Below are positions 15,013 through 24,453 of a stretch of 38,967 nt of DNA, in pieces. Made by a program: the position numbers and the translations under genes. Source of the stretch: Clostridia bacterium. Its GTDB lineage: Bacteria; Bacillota; Clostridia; Christensenellales; Aristaeellaceae. The notes under the pieces were generated by a model, which did no database searches, had not been told where the DNA came from, and worked only from the letters and a program-made list of their open reading frames with translations. Location: contig JAFTWV010000091.1 in the NCBI GenBank assembly GCA_017465155.1, positions 1 to 38,967 of the forward strand, written 5' to 3'. Within the stretch, counting starts at the first letter, position 1. Each line of letters begins with the position of its first letter.

Positions 15013-17629
15013 GCTGACTCTCTCTGCCTTCGGCCCCTATGCGGGACAGACGGAAATTGATTTCCGCACATTTGGCGAAACCGGAATTTTCCTGATCGCA
15101 GGCGATACCGGTGCAGGCAAGACTACCATTTTCGACGCCATCAGCTTCGCCCTGTACGGCGAGGCATCCGGCGGCAAAGAACGCCGCAAAAGCAAATCCT
15201 TCCGATCCGATTATGCCGCCCCCCGCACGGAAACCTACGTCGAATTCACCTTCCGCCACAGACGCGAAACCTGGACCATCCGCCGGAATCCGGAATATGT
15301 CCGCCCCAAGCTCTCCGGGGAAGGGACCACCACCCAGCCTGCCGGCGCATCCATGATTCACGAGGATACGCAGGACGAGATCCTCGGCCTGACCGAAGTC
15401 AATGCAAAGGTGCATGAGCTGCTGGGGCTGACGCAGGCGCAGTTCACCCGGACGGTGATTATCGCGCAGGGCGACTTCCTTAAGATTCTCAACGCCTCCT
15501 CCGACGAGCGGAAGGCGCTGTTCCAGAAGCTGTTCAACACCTCCGTCTATGAGGCCATTCAAAAAAAGCTGCAGGACATGAACGCCGACTGCACCCGGGA
15601 ACGGGAGACGCTGGACCAGCGCATTCTCATCGCAGCTGGTAAGATCAGTCCTGACCCGGATTTTTCAGAAACCGAAGCTCTGCTTCAATACGCCGCCGAT
15701 CCCAAATATGCCGATCTGCTGGCAGAATGCCTCTCCCGTTTGATCGAAACAGAGCGTACGCACCGTGATCAAGCCGAAAAGGAGCGATCCGCCGCCGATG
15801 CGCAGATGCTCCGCCTCGTTTCAGAGATGGAGCTGGCCAAGACCGTCAACCGCGACCTCGCCGCCCTCGGAAAGGCTGAAAATGCCTATGCTGCTCTGCT
15901 GGCTGCACAGGGAACGATGGATGATCACTCCGCACGGCTGGCGCAGGCACGCAAGGCGCTTTCGATCGTTTCCGAGGAAGCGCTGGTACGCAGCAACGCA
16001 CAGGAATTGGCCCGGCAGGAGAAGGAGCTGGCACAGGCTCAAGCTGCTCTGGCCGTATCCATCAGTCAGCTTCCGGCCGCAGAAAAGCAGCTGCATGATG
16101 CTCAGGCGCATGCTGCCGAGGCCGACGGGATGCTGGCCTCCGCCCGGCAACTGGAGGATATTCTCCCGGTGCTCCGGGTACTGGAAGCTCAGCAAAAGAA
16201 GCAAAAGCGGCAGCAGACCATCATGGTCACGCTGCTGGAGGAAAGCCAGAAAGCCGACGCTGCCTATACCGCCGCAAAGGATGGCTATTACCGCAGTCAG
16301 GCAGGCCTGCTGGCTTCTGCACTGGTGGATGGGCAGCCCTGCCCCGTATGCGGCTCCACGGCCCATCCCTGCCCTGCTCGTCTGACAGAAGCGTCCGTCA
16401 CCCGCGAAGCAATGGACCAGGCTGAGCTGCAGCATCGTCAGGCCGCAAGCCGGCTGAACGACGCCCACGCCGCCCTGTCCGCCCTGCAAGCCTCCATCGC
16501 AGCAGCGCAGGATCGTCTGCAGGCCATGCAGGTCAGCGAGAATGAGACAGAATCCAGCCTGCTGAAGCGCATCGACGCCATGAAGACGCAATCCAGCGCA
16601 TGGCGTATCTCCATCGAACAGAAGCAGGAAGCCCTCAAAGCCGTGCAGATCAGGCTTGAGAAGAGCCGCGAGGCCGTGTCACAGGGACAAAACCGTCTGG
16701 AAGCCCTGCGCCGTCAGGCCGTTGCGCTGCTGAACAGGTACCAGACGCTTCTGGCAGAAAACGGCTTCACCGATGAGCAGGACTATCAACTGGCGAAGTT
16801 GTCGGAGCCGGAAATGAACCAGCTGGATCTGCAGCTGCGCCGCTACGGCGAACAGAAGCAGTCTTTGTCTGATCAGATTGCACGGCTGAAGACCCAGCTG
16901 AACGGAAAGGCAGTCTCCGACCTGACCGCAATGGAACAGGAATATGAACGTCTGAGCACCCGGCGAAATGCTGCCGGGCAGTCCGAAAAGGCCATGGCCA
17001 AGAAGCTGGCCCTGCATGAGGACGCGCTCCAGGAAATCTGCGACGCACGAAGCTACCGCAGGCGCCGGGAGGAAACGTGGGCCGTCATCCGCGACCTCTA
17101 TGATTGCTGCGCTGGCAAATCCGGCGGAAGCAGACGCGCCAAAATGACCTTCGAGGCCTATGTACAGCAATACTATTTCAAGCAGGTCGTCGCTGCCGCC
17201 AACAAGCGGCTCACCGTGTTGACGGACGGCATGTTCTCCCTGCGCTGCAAAGAGGAAGCCCGTGATCGCGTCCATCAGAGCGGACTTGATCTGGACGTGC
17301 TTGACCGCGGTACGGGGCAGTGGCGCGACGTATCGACCCTCTCCGGCGGCGAATCCTTCCTTGCCAGCCTTGCCCTGGCTCTGGGCCTGTCCGATGTGGT
17401 ACAGGAGCAAAGCGGCGCCATCCGTATGGACGCCATGTTTATAGACGAGGGCTTCGGTACGCTGGATGAGAACGCCCTGCGCAACGCCCTGCAGGTGCTT
17501 TCTGACCTTGCAGACTGTAAGCGGCTGATCGGCATCATCTCCCATGTGCACGATCTGGAGGAACGCATTGATCAGCAGATCATCGTTTCCAAAACGCTGC
17601 GCGGCTCCAGCATCACCCTGAGCGTATGA
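14999..17629 (+). CDS. sbcC: Exonuclease SbcCD, ATPase subunit C (Rad50 homologue)
   Basis: SMC-like ATPase that controls SbcD. The 876-residue chain has an N-terminal Walker A (GDTGAGKT, 35-42), the Q-loop region TRTVIIAQGDFLKIL, long coiled coils rich in Ala/Gln/Glu, a zinc hook CPVC at 448-451, the ABC signature LSGGES (781-786) and a Walker B (MFIDEGFGTLDE, from 813). It is somewhat shorter than the roughly 1,000-residue relatives, which means shorter coiled-coil arms. It begins inside the end of sbcD. Confidence 0.97.
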   Translation: MKPVKLTLSAFGPYAGQTEIDFRTFGETGIFLIAGDTGAGKTTIFDAISFALYGEASGGKERRKSKSFRSDYAAPRTETYVEFTFRHRRETWTIRRNPEYVRPKLSGEGTTTQPAGASMIHEDTQDEILGLTEVNAKVHELLGLTQAQFTRTVIIAQGDFLKILNASSDERKALFQKLFNTSVYEAIQKKLQDMNADCTRERETLDQRILIAAGKISPDPDFSETEALLQYAADPKYADLLAECLSRLIETERTHRDQAEKERSAADAQMLRLVSEMELAKTVNRDLAALGKAENAYAALLAAQGTMDDHSARLAQARKALSIVSEEALVRSNAQELARQEKELAQAQAALAVSISQLPAAEKQLHDAQAHAAEADGMLASARQLEDILPVLRVLEAQQKKQKRQQTIMVTLLEESQKADAAYTAAKDGYYRSQAGLLASALVDGQPCPVCGSTAHPCPARLTEASVTREAMDQAELQHRQAASRLNDAHAALSALQASIAAAQDRLQAMQVSENETESSLLKRIDAMKTQSSAWRISIEQKQEALKAVQIRLEKSREAVSQGQNRLEALRRQAVALLNRYQTLLAENGFTDEQDYQLAKLSEPEMNQLDLQLRRYGEQKQSLSDQIARLKTQLNGKAVSDLTAMEQEYERLSTRRNAAGQSEKAMAKKLALHEDALQEICDARSYRRRREETWAVIRDLYDCCAGKSGGSRRAKMTFEAYVQQYYFKQVVAAANKRLTVLTDGMFSLRCKEEARDRVHQSGLDLDVLDRGTGQWRDVSTLSGGESFLASLALALGLSDVVQEQSGAIRMDAMFIDEGFGTLDENALRNALQVLSDLADCKRLIGIISHVHDLEERIDQQIIVSKTLRGSSITLSV

Positions 17630-17636
17630 CAGAAAC

Positions 17637-17675
17637 GGGCCTCCCGCCGCAGCAAAGCACTGCAGCCGGAGGCCC
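17637..17675. terminator. Inverted repeat between convergent genes, probable terminator
   Basis: GGGCCTCC (17637-17644) pairs with GGAGGCCC (17668-17675). The following T-runs are weak on both strands. It separates sbcC from the cupin gene. Confidence 0.6.
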
Positions 17676-17718
17676 TGTTATCATTCCATTGTGCGCCGGA
17701 GAGAAGCCCTGCGGCAGT

Positions 17719-18048
17719 TCATTGTTCAGGTACGACCGAAAAGATCACCAGCTCCTCATTCCCATAGGGCATGGTCATGTGCGTATGGCCCTTGGGACAG
17801 TAATGTGTCTGACCCGCACAGATGATTTCCTCTGCTCCGTCCATGATGACGCGAGCAGCACCGCTGACCACATGCATGATCTCACTGTTTGTCTCGTGGG
17901 TATGCATCCCGATGGAGCTGCCCACCGGGAGACGGCCCAGCATCATGCGGTTCTGTCCGTCGAAGAACATGCGGGCATAGGCCACTCCCTCGCCGCCCTT
18001 GAAATTCGGCATTGCCGTTTCGGGCGTATTCATCAGGTCGATCACCAT
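17719..18048 (-). CDS. Small cupin-domain protein
   Basis: A 109-residue single-domain cupin. The first motif GSSIGMHTHETNSEIMHVVSG supplies two His and one Glu for a metal, and the second motif THYCPKGHTHMTMPYG supplies a further His. Such proteins bind a metal and may act as sugar isomerases, dioxygenases or sensors; no specific activity can be read. AAAGGG lies 10 bases upstream of the ATG. It is downstream of the beta-propeller protein gene on the same strand, separated by 206 bases and a hairpin. Confidence 0.85.
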   Translation of the reverse strand: MVIDLMNTPETAMPNFKGGEGVAYARMFFDGQNRMMLGRLPVGSSIGMHTHETNSEIMHVVSGAARVIMDGAEEIICAGQTHYCPKGHTHMTMPYGNEELVIFSVVPEQ

Positions 18049-18072
18049 TCCTGCTTCACCCTTTCATATCCA

Positions 18073-18115
18073 AACCGCCCGCCGGGGCTGCCTGTGCAGT
18101 TCCTGACGGGCGGTT
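18073..18115 (-). terminator. Hairpin between the propeller and cupin genes
   Basis: AACCGCCC (18073-18080) pairs with GGGCGGTT (18108-18115). Read on the minus strand it follows the propeller gene, but only two T follow, so it may attenuate rather than stop transcription. Nothing else is seen in 18116-18254. Confidence 0.5.
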
Positions 18116-18254
18116 GCCTTGTCTGATTTACTGTCTCTTCCCGGACATTCAGGGAAATGAAGATCTCCGGCACGCATGCGGCAGGGGACGGGAATTGCAG
18201 CTTTTCAAGCATTGCTTTCCCTGCTTATTCCCTGACTTTCTGTGTAGAACCGTT

Positions 18255-21200
18255 TTACTTGATCTTCACACCATAGATGTAGCTGGTGCCCTTGCCGGTG
18301 GTGCCGATCACCAGCGTGTCGCCGTACACCGCAGGGGACGCTTCAATGGTGCCGTTGAGCTGCAGGGTTGCAACCTCTTCGCCGGTCAGGCCGTCCAGCA
18401 GATACAGCGTACCATTGGAGCAGGCCTGAATCAGCCAGCCCTTGCCTGTTTCGTCATACACCGCCACAGGAGAGGAGTAGCAGTAGGCGTCCAGCGTCTT
18501 TGTCCAGACAGCCTTGCCGGTTCCCTTGTGAATGGCCACCGTCACAGCAGGAAGCGCCTTGGAGTGATCGCCGGTCAGCACGCCGCTGCCGTCCTTGGTC
18601 AGGCTGTTCAGCGTGAAGTACACCAGATCACCCAGACCGTTCTGGCCGATGACGGGAGAAGCCATGGCACCGGCCGTCACTTCCTTGTTGTAGGAATCCT
18701 TTTTGCCGCTCTTCTTCTGCACCTCGGCAGCAAAGGTCCAGTCCTGCTCGCCGGTCATGGCATTAAAGCGGCGGATCACCACATCACCCTTGTTCTTTTC
18801 CGTCAGGACATTGGCTACGTACAGCCAAAGGGTCTCGTTCGCCTCATCAAGATCAAGCGCGATGGCGGCCTTCACCGCATCGCCGGTATCAACAGCCCAC
18901 GCCGTGGTCATGGTGGTGGTGTCCACGCAGCGCAGCACGCCGCCGAGATCTGCATAGAAGGCGTAGCTGCCATACATCGCCAGCGAGGATTCCACAGCCG
19001 CGTCGTCATCCGACTGCTTCTTGGTGTGGCTCATCATGACCACCTGTTCAGGATCCTTGAACTCAAACTTCGCCACACCGCCGTCCACGCCCTGATACAG
19101 CGCCATGTCCAGCGCCTCAGTGTAGAGAAGGCCATTGGTGCCGATGGCAATCAGGGTATTGCTGTTTCGGTCGATCAGCGCGGAGGTATCGAAGGCGCCC
19201 ACATCATTGTACTGGCGGTCGAGCTTACCGTCCAGGCCGTCGATCAGGCGCAGCTGCTTGCTGTTCAGCAGATCATAGTAGCGCAGGCCGATGTCGCCGG
19301 TCTTGTCCTTCAGGAAGCGGCTGTACTGGCCCACGGTCATCAGCGGATAGCCCAGAGGATGCAGGGTCGGCGTACCGCGCATGGGGAAGCCGAAGTTGAT
19401 CGCCTCGCGGGTGGGCGTTCCGTCATTCAGGTCAAGGAAGTAAATCTTACCATCCTGACCGGCAACGATGACCTCCTTGAGCGCCGTCTGGTTCTTGCGC
19501 GCATCATCAATCTCCATCGCCTGACGGACTTCCTTCGTCCACTTGACAATCACGGGCTGACCCGTCCAGCCAATGCCGTAGAAGGTTCGGCTGGAGGCAG
19601 CCACGCTGCCGGCCTCTGCGGTCCATGCCAGAGACAGGCTGGTGGGCGCAGTCACCGTGCCGAAGGCTGCATTCTGGCGGAAGGCGTTGCCGCGGAAGGT
19701 CGTTACGCCGAACTCATGGTTCAGATAATCATCAGCGGCGGGCATGTTGATGACCCGGTCACGCTCATACGCTTCTACTTCCTTGGTACCCTCGTAGATC
19801 ACGGTCGTGGAGATCAGCGAGGGATCCGCCTTTTCCACAGCCTTGGCCTCAAGCTTCGGGGTAGCAACGGGGGTTACGGTGGGTTCGGGCGTCGGCTCCT
19901 GCGTCGGTTCAGGCGTCGGCTCCTCAGTGGGTTCGGGCGTCGGCACTGCAGTCGGCGTGGCGGTGGGCACCATGGTGGGCGTTGCCGTCATGGACAGCGT
20001 GGGCGTTGCCGTAACCACTGCGGTGGGTTCAGCCGTCGGAACAGGCTCGTCCGTCACGGGCACATCCGTGGGCGCATCCGTCGCTTCCGGAGCCTGAGTT
20101 ACCTCCATAGCAGGGCTGACCGTCGGCTCCACAGAGGAGTCGGCGGTCAGCAGGGCGTCGGTCGCAGCAGGAATCTCCGTCGCCGCGACGACAGTATTCA
20201 CGGGCACGCTGGAGATCGTCGGCGGCACAGACGTACCGATGGTCAGCGTCTGCTTCAGACCGGTATCGATCCATTCCTCACCGTCCTGGATCTGCGCCTG
20301 AACAGTGCCCTCATATCCGGTTTCCAAGGTCATTTCGAACACCCACACGATGGTGCTCTCGTTGCTGGGATAGGACAGGGTGGTAGTGGTGGGCATGGCG
20401 CTGCCAGCCGCGTCGACCACGCGCACCGCCGTCACGTCGTTGCTGGTCACGAGGTTGAAAACGATCTTATAGGGAGCGGTATCCTGCGCCAGCGTAGCCG
20501 TGAAGCCGGACGCCTCGGCAGGGGTATCGTTCTTGCTGTCGCCACTGCCGGGGATGAGACCCTTGAGGGGTTCCGTCACCGCGCGCTTCACCTGACCCAG
20601 CACACCCGGATGATCCTCAGGGATCAAGATCAGGCCGACAATGACCGCCGCCAGCGCCAGCAGCGCGATGATCGCAATCACCAGGCCGCGGCCGCCGGAG
20701 GTCTTTTCCTCCTCATCCGCATACTGCCTGTCATCAGTCACGGGCGGCTGCATGCGGCGAGCAGCGTCCTGCGCATCGGGACGGCGCAGACGGTTTACAT
20801 TCGTTGTTTCCTGCTCAGATGTGCGGGATGCGCCCAAAGGCTGGATGGGGGTGTACCCCTCCGCGTTCACAGGACGGCGAACCGTACCCGCAGACGGCTG
20901 CATCCCGGGACGACGGGCAGGCTGCACATTCAGCGACGAGGGGCGCGGCACGCCCTGCGAAGGCACAGTGGGGTTATAGCGCGTTTGGAACCGCGGCACA
21001 ACCGTCGTTCCGCTGCCAAGAGGCGCAGCCGTCTCAGAGGGCTTCACATCCTCCAGCACAGAGCGCTTCTCCTGCGCCGATGCAGCCGATGCAGCCGGTG
21101 CGACCGGTGCCATCGGTGCTTCCGGAGCAGACGGCACAGCAATACCGGCAGACTCGCCCGCATCATAGGTATCGCGGTTGCGGTCCGTACGGCGGCGGCG

Positions 21201-21302
21201 CTTCGTTTCGGCAGGCTGCACCGCAGGCACCTGAATCGTTTCATTCGCAGATACAGCCGGATTCTCCGCGGACTGATCCGCAGGACGATACTGATCGTTC
21301 AA
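18255..21302 (-). CDS. Membrane-anchored PQQ-like beta-propeller protein
   Basis: A 1015-residue protein. Residues 1-205 are a disordered Pro/Ala/Arg-rich cytoplasmic tail; one membrane helix (about 206-227, GLVIAIIALLALAAVIVGLI) follows; an extracellular domain spans about 265-355; then a Thr/Pro-rich spacer (about 360-485, with PTPEPTEEPTPEPTQEP). From about 530 a PQQ-like beta-propeller runs to the end with blades such as VIVAGQDGKIYFLDLNDGT and LIQACSNGTLYLLDGLTG. The start is TTG at 21302, with AAGGAG nine bases upstream; no in-frame ATG gives the same N-terminus. The propeller has no clear catalytic site, so an extracellular scaffold or sensor is the best guess. Confidence 0.88.
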   Translation of the reverse strand: MNDQYRPADQSAENPAVSANETIQVPAVQPAETKRRRRTDRNRDTYDAGESAGIAVPSAPEAPMAPVAPAASAASAQEKRSVLEDVKPSETAAPLGSGTTVVPRFQTRYNPTVPSQGVPRPSSLNVQPARRPGMQPSAGTVRRPVNAEGYTPIQPLGASRTSEQETTNVNRLRRPDAQDAARRMQPPVTDDRQYADEEEKTSGGRGLVIAIIALLALAAVIVGLILIPEDHPGVLGQVKRAVTEPLKGLIPGSGDSKNDTPAEASGFTATLAQDTAPYKIVFNLVTSNDVTAVRVVDAAGSAMPTTTTLSYPSNESTIVWVFEMTLETGYEGTVQAQIQDGEEWIDTGLKQTLTIGTSVPPTISSVPVNTVVAATEIPAATDALLTADSSVEPTVSPAMEVTQAPEATDAPTDVPVTDEPVPTAEPTAVVTATPTLSMTATPTMVPTATPTAVPTPEPTEEPTPEPTQEPTPEPTVTPVATPKLEAKAVEKADPSLISTTVIYEGTKEVEAYERDRVINMPAADDYLNHEFGVTTFRGNAFRQNAAFGTVTAPTSLSLAWTAEAGSVAASSRTFYGIGWTGQPVIVKWTKEVRQAMEIDDARKNQTALKEVIVAGQDGKIYFLDLNDGTPTREAINFGFPMRGTPTLHPLGYPLMTVGQYSRFLKDKTGDIGLRYYDLLNSKQLRLIDGLDGKLDRQYNDVGAFDTSALIDRNSNTLIAIGTNGLLYTEALDMALYQGVDGGVAKFEFKDPEQVVMMSHTKKQSDDDAAVESSLAMYGSYAFYADLGGVLRCVDTTTMTTAWAVDTGDAVKAAIALDLDEANETLWLYVANVLTEKNKGDVVIRRFNAMTGEQDWTFAAEVQKKSGKKDSYNKEVTAGAMASPVIGQNGLGDLVYFTLNSLTKDGSGVLTGDHSKALPAVTVAIHKGTGKAVWTKTLDAYCYSSPVAVYDETGKGWLIQACSNGTLYLLDGLTGEEVATLQLNGTIEASPAVYGDTLVIGTTGKGTSYIYGVKIK

Positions 21303-21383
21303 GGCTCATGACTCCTTTACTCAAAGCCTGCCGGACAAAATAAGCACGGCAAGACCATAATTTCTGCACATGAGGCATACTCT

Positions 21384-21412
21384 ATTATACCGTAAAACCC
21401 GCGCAATCTCAA
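21384..21412 (-). promoter_or_regulatory. Promoter of the beta-propeller gene
   Basis: On the minus strand TTGAGA (21412-21407), a 17-base spacer and TATAAT (21389-21384). Confidence 0.75.
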
Positions 21413-21438
21413 CCCCGATTGTGACATTGATGTAAATC

Positions 21439-21460
21439 TTTCCTGCCCAAAAGGGCGGAA
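21439..21460. other. Short inverted repeat in the divergent propeller/rubrerythrin gap
   Basis: TTTCC-T-GCCC, an AAAA loop, then GGGC-G-GAAA. It lies between the propeller promoter and the rubrerythrin gene and could be an operator or a 5' RNA hairpin. No clear -35/-10 pair for rubrerythrin was found. Confidence 0.4.
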
Positions 21461-21531
21461 AATACGCATCATCGCCGTCTTTCCGGGGCAATATCAGCGG
21501 GATAACAACATTATAAGGAGAGTATCCCCCA

Positions 21532-22152
21532 ATGTCAACCATCCAGCATGCACAAATTCCCTTTATCCAGAGCCGGACGCACCAAAACCTGATCAGCGCG
21601 TGGGCCGGTGAATCCCAGGCGCGCAGACAGTACCTTGACGCCGCCGAACGCTGCGAAAACGCACAGCTGCACGTCATTGCCCACGCCTTCCGCTTCACCG
21701 CAGCGCAGGAGAAGGAGCATGCATCCATCTACCGGGGACTGCTGACTGCCCTGGGCGGCCGCGTTCAGGAGGAATCCGCCGCGTCCGTGATGCTGCCGGA
21801 TGAACCGCTGAACATTCTGCGTGCCGTGATCCAGAGCGAACACGATGAGTGGGACAAGCTCTATCCCGCTTACGCCCGCATCGCAGAGGAAGAAGGCTAT
21901 CCCCGTGTCGCCACGGCTTTCACACGCATTGCCGAGACAGAGCAGCTCCATGCCCAGCGCTTCCTGCAGTTCGCCAAAGCGCTGGCAGACGGTACGCTTT
22001 TCCGCAATGCATCGCGGGTGGGCTGGCTATGCCTTCCGTGCGGACATCTGCATTACGGCAGCGAAGCACCTGCACACTGCAGCACCTGCGGCCGGAGCAG
22101 GGGGCATTTCATCCGCAGCGACTTTCACCCCTTTACCGTCGGGGAGGAATGA
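21532..22152 (+). CDS. Rubrerythrin
   Basis: A 206-residue non-heme diiron peroxidase that protects anaerobes from hydrogen peroxide. The ferritin-like four-helix domain shows Glu27 (AGESQA), EKEH (60-63), EHDEW (103-107) and ETEQLH (135-140) as iron ligands. The C-terminal rubredoxin-type domain has CLPCG (Cys167, Cys170) and CSTCG (Cys183, Cys186). AAGGAG precedes the ATG. It reads divergently from the propeller gene and has DUF362 ferredoxin-type gene downstream, which could be its redox partner, though a separate promoter lies between them. Confidence 0.94.
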   Translation: MSTIQHAQIPFIQSRTHQNLISAWAGESQARRQYLDAAERCENAQLHVIAHAFRFTAAQEKEHASIYRGLLTALGGRVQEESAASVMLPDEPLNILRAVIQSEHDEWDKLYPAYARIAEEEGYPRVATAFTRIAETEQLHAQRFLQFAKALADGTLFRNASRVGWLCLPCGHLHYGSEAPAHCSTCGRSRGHFIRSDFHPFTVGEE

Positions 22153-22186
22153 CCGGCTCCCCCGGGCACGCAGCTGCGGAAGCAAA

Positions 22187-22215
22187 TTGCAATCGTCCGT
22201 CAACTGTGATATAAT
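22187..22215 (+). promoter_or_regulatory. Promoter of the DUF362 gene
   Basis: TTGCAA (22187-22192), a 17-base spacer and TATAAT (22210-22215), 35 bases before the start codon. Confidence 0.75.
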
Positions 22216-22250
22216 GAGCAGACACCTGACAATCCAAAGGAGGACGCACG

Positions 22251-23420
22251 ATGGACAGGCATGTCGTAGCTCTTGTGCCCATTGATACCTATGAACAGGC
22301 CCGTGTGGATGCAGCCGTCCGCGAAGGCGTGCAGCTGCTGGGCGGCATGGCGCAATTCGCCCGAAAGGACGAGAAGGTGCTCCTTAAGCCGAACCTCCTG
22401 GGCCGCGCACAGCCGGAAAAGGCTGTCACAACCCATCCCGCCGTATTTTCCGCCGTGTGCCGTCTCCTGCGGGAGGATGGATACGCACACCTCTCCTACG
22501 GCGACAGCCCCGGCAATCCGACCACTACGCCTGACAAAGCCGCCGAAGCCTGCGGCATCGCAGAGGCTGCCCGGCAATACAACGTGGAAAAGGCTGATTT
22601 TCATTCCGGCAGCATCGTAGCCTTTCCGCAGGGGCGCACTGCCAAGGCATTCTATCTGTGCAAAGGCGTGCAGGAGGCTGACGCATACATCAACGTCTGC
22701 AAGATGAAGACCCACGCGCTGGAGCGCATCACCGGCGCAGTCAAGAACCAGTACGGCTGCATCACCGGCGTGAACAAAGCCACCGGACACGCCGCCTATC
22801 CCAACAGCGAGGTTTTCGCCGACATGCTGGCCGACCTGAATCTCTGCGTCGCGCCGCGGCTGCATATCCTTGACGGCATCGTCGCCATGGAAGGAAACGG
22901 CCCGACCTCCGGTACGCCCACGCCCATGAACGTGCTGCTGTTTTCCGCCGATCCCGTCGCGCTGGACGCGGTGTTCGCCTCGCTGGTTCATCTTGATCCG
23001 GCCAGCGTTCCCACCTGCGTCAGCGGCGCGGCAGCGGGTCTTGGCGTGATGGACGAAATGCAGATTCTCATCCGCACTCCCTCGGGCGACCTCACCCTCT
23101 CCGAGGTACGGGAGCAATACGGCCGCGCCGATTTCGATGTGTTCCGCGGCGTGATGAAAAAGGGGCTGCTGTTCAAGCTGATGCCGCTGCTGCCCTTCCT
23201 GCAGCACCGCCCGAAGGTAGACCGCAACAAATGCATCGGCTGCGGCGTGTGCGAAGAATCCTGCCCCGTAGAGGGCAAGGCCGTGCATGCCGGAAAGGGC
23301 AAGCAGGCCAAATACGACTATCAGAAGTGCATCCGCTGCTACTGCTGTCAGGAAATGTGCCCCGTCAAGGCCATCGAAGTCTATCGTCATCCGCTGACAA
23401 AGTTCCTCAGCGGCAAGTGA
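22251..23420 (+). CDS. DUF362 domain protein with two [4Fe-4S] ferredoxin motifs
   Basis: A 389-residue protein. The DUF362 domain occupies the first ~310 residues (VLLKPNLLGRAQPEKAVTTHP, GDSPGNPTT, INVCKMKTHALERITGAVKNQYG, DGIVAMEGNGP). The C-terminus has two clusters, CIGCGVCEESCP (from Cys328) and CIRCYCCQEMCP (from Cys360), typical of 2[4Fe-4S] ferredoxins. AAAGGAGG lies just upstream of the ATG. The family is widespread in anaerobes and of unknown reaction, presumed electron transfer. Followed by the zinc-ribbon membrane protein gene 62 bases later. Confidence 0.9.
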   Translation: MDRHVVALVPIDTYEQARVDAAVREGVQLLGGMAQFARKDEKVLLKPNLLGRAQPEKAVTTHPAVFSAVCRLLREDGYAHLSYGDSPGNPTTTPDKAAEACGIAEAARQYNVEKADFHSGSIVAFPQGRTAKAFYLCKGVQEADAYINVCKMKTHALERITGAVKNQYGCITGVNKATGHAAYPNSEVFADMLADLNLCVAPRLHILDGIVAMEGNGPTSGTPTPMNVLLFSADPVALDAVFASLVHLDPASVPTCVSGAAAGLGVMDEMQILIRTPSGDLTLSEVREQYGRADFDVFRGVMKKGLLFKLMPLLPFLQHRPKVDRNKCIGCGVCEESCPVEGKAVHAGKGKQAKYDYQKCIRCYCCQEMCPVKAIEVYRHPLTKFLSGK

Positions 23421-23482
23421 CAGCCCTGATTTTTGCAATATGCGGCGCATCGTTCAAAAAGTGATCTCCGGGAGGTGTTCCA

Positions 23483-24385
23483 TTGCCGCTTACATCCTAC
23501 TGTAAAAAGTGCAGCCGCGATGTGCCTGTCAGCCTGCGCTGTCCCCACTGCGGCGGCAAGCTGGCAGCAAACACCGTCCGTCTGGCATGGTGCGTGGATC
23601 ATACCCCCGTACGGGACTGGATGTGCTGGAACGCCGTGATGCGCATCGTGCTGCCGGTGCTGGGCCTGACGCTGCTGCTGACGATTCTGCTGGAGGCAAT
23701 CATGAGCGGATTGACCGGCGTAGCGATGCTGCTGGGCGGCGGTATTGTGTTCAGCCTGCTGGGGCTTCTGCTGATGCTGCTGCCAATGCTTCTGCTCGTT
23801 TTCATCCTGCAGGGAGATGATCTGCTGGACTGTGTCCTCGACAGCCGAGGCCTGCATGTGCAGCAGTACCTGCCCAATCCAACGCCCCTCAAGCTGCTGC
23901 TGCGGCTGAAGTCGCCGCGTCTCATGGACAACATGGGAGACGAGCCCTTCGTCCTCATTGCCCAGAAGGAAATCGCCTGGAAGGACGTGCAGCGCGTTCA
24001 GCTCTGGCCTGAAAAGACGATGATCCTCCTTTATTCCCCACGGTGGTGGATGCGCCTGTCCCTGCCCTGCACACCCTTCACATGGGATGACGCGCTTTCC
24101 CTCATCCGGGATAAGCTGGGCAAGAAAAAGGCCGTCATTTTGCCCCCGGAGTGCCGGCAGGAGACTCCTACCAAGGGGACAGCGCCCAGGAAACTCAAGG
24201 AGCAGCAGTTGTCCATCCACGACGCCCCGCTGAACGACGTCCCCACCGACGACTGGCTCCCGCCCCAGCCCATCCCGGAAGAGGAAGTTCCGCCGGACTG
24301 GCGCGATGACGCCGAAAAGACAGAAGACTTCACCCCGCTGGCCGACGTCCTGCAGGAGCTTCAAGCCGCTGAAAGCCAAAACTAA
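23483..24385 (+). CDS. Zinc-ribbon membrane protein of unknown function
   Basis: A 300-residue protein starting at TTG 23483, with GGGAGG seven bases upstream. The N-terminus is a zinc ribbon (Cys7, Cys10, Cys20, Cys23: CKKC and CPHC). Two hydrophobic segments follow at about 52-74 and 78-109. The middle part (IAQKEIAWKDVQRVQLWPEKTMILLYSP) looks like the PH-like beta domain seen in YcxB-type membrane proteins, and the C-terminal 90 residues are acidic and Pro-rich, probably disordered. I do not recognise a named family. Confidence 0.75.
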   Translation: MPLTSYCKKCSRDVPVSLRCPHCGGKLAANTVRLAWCVDHTPVRDWMCWNAVMRIVLPVLGLTLLLTILLEAIMSGLTGVAMLLGGGIVFSLLGLLLMLLPMLLLVFILQGDDLLDCVLDSRGLHVQQYLPNPTPLKLLLRLKSPRLMDNMGDEPFVLIAQKEIAWKDVQRVQLWPEKTMILLYSPRWWMRLSLPCTPFTWDDALSLIRDKLGKKKAVILPPECRQETPTKGTAPRKLKEQQLSIHDAPLNDVPTDDWLPPQPIPEEEVPPDWRDDAEKTEDFTPLADVLQELQAAESQN

Positions 24386-24453
24386 CCCCTGCCACATCCG
24401 CACGCGGGCGCAATCCCAACCGAAGGCATTCAGCCCAATCGCGCAACGGGAGT

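Noticed and set aside
18012-21311. Open frame of 1099 codons on the plus strand
   Set aside because: It lies wholly antisense to the propeller gene, has no ribosome site and encodes low-complexity His/Arg/Gly sequence, as expected from the opposite strand of a GC-rich gene.
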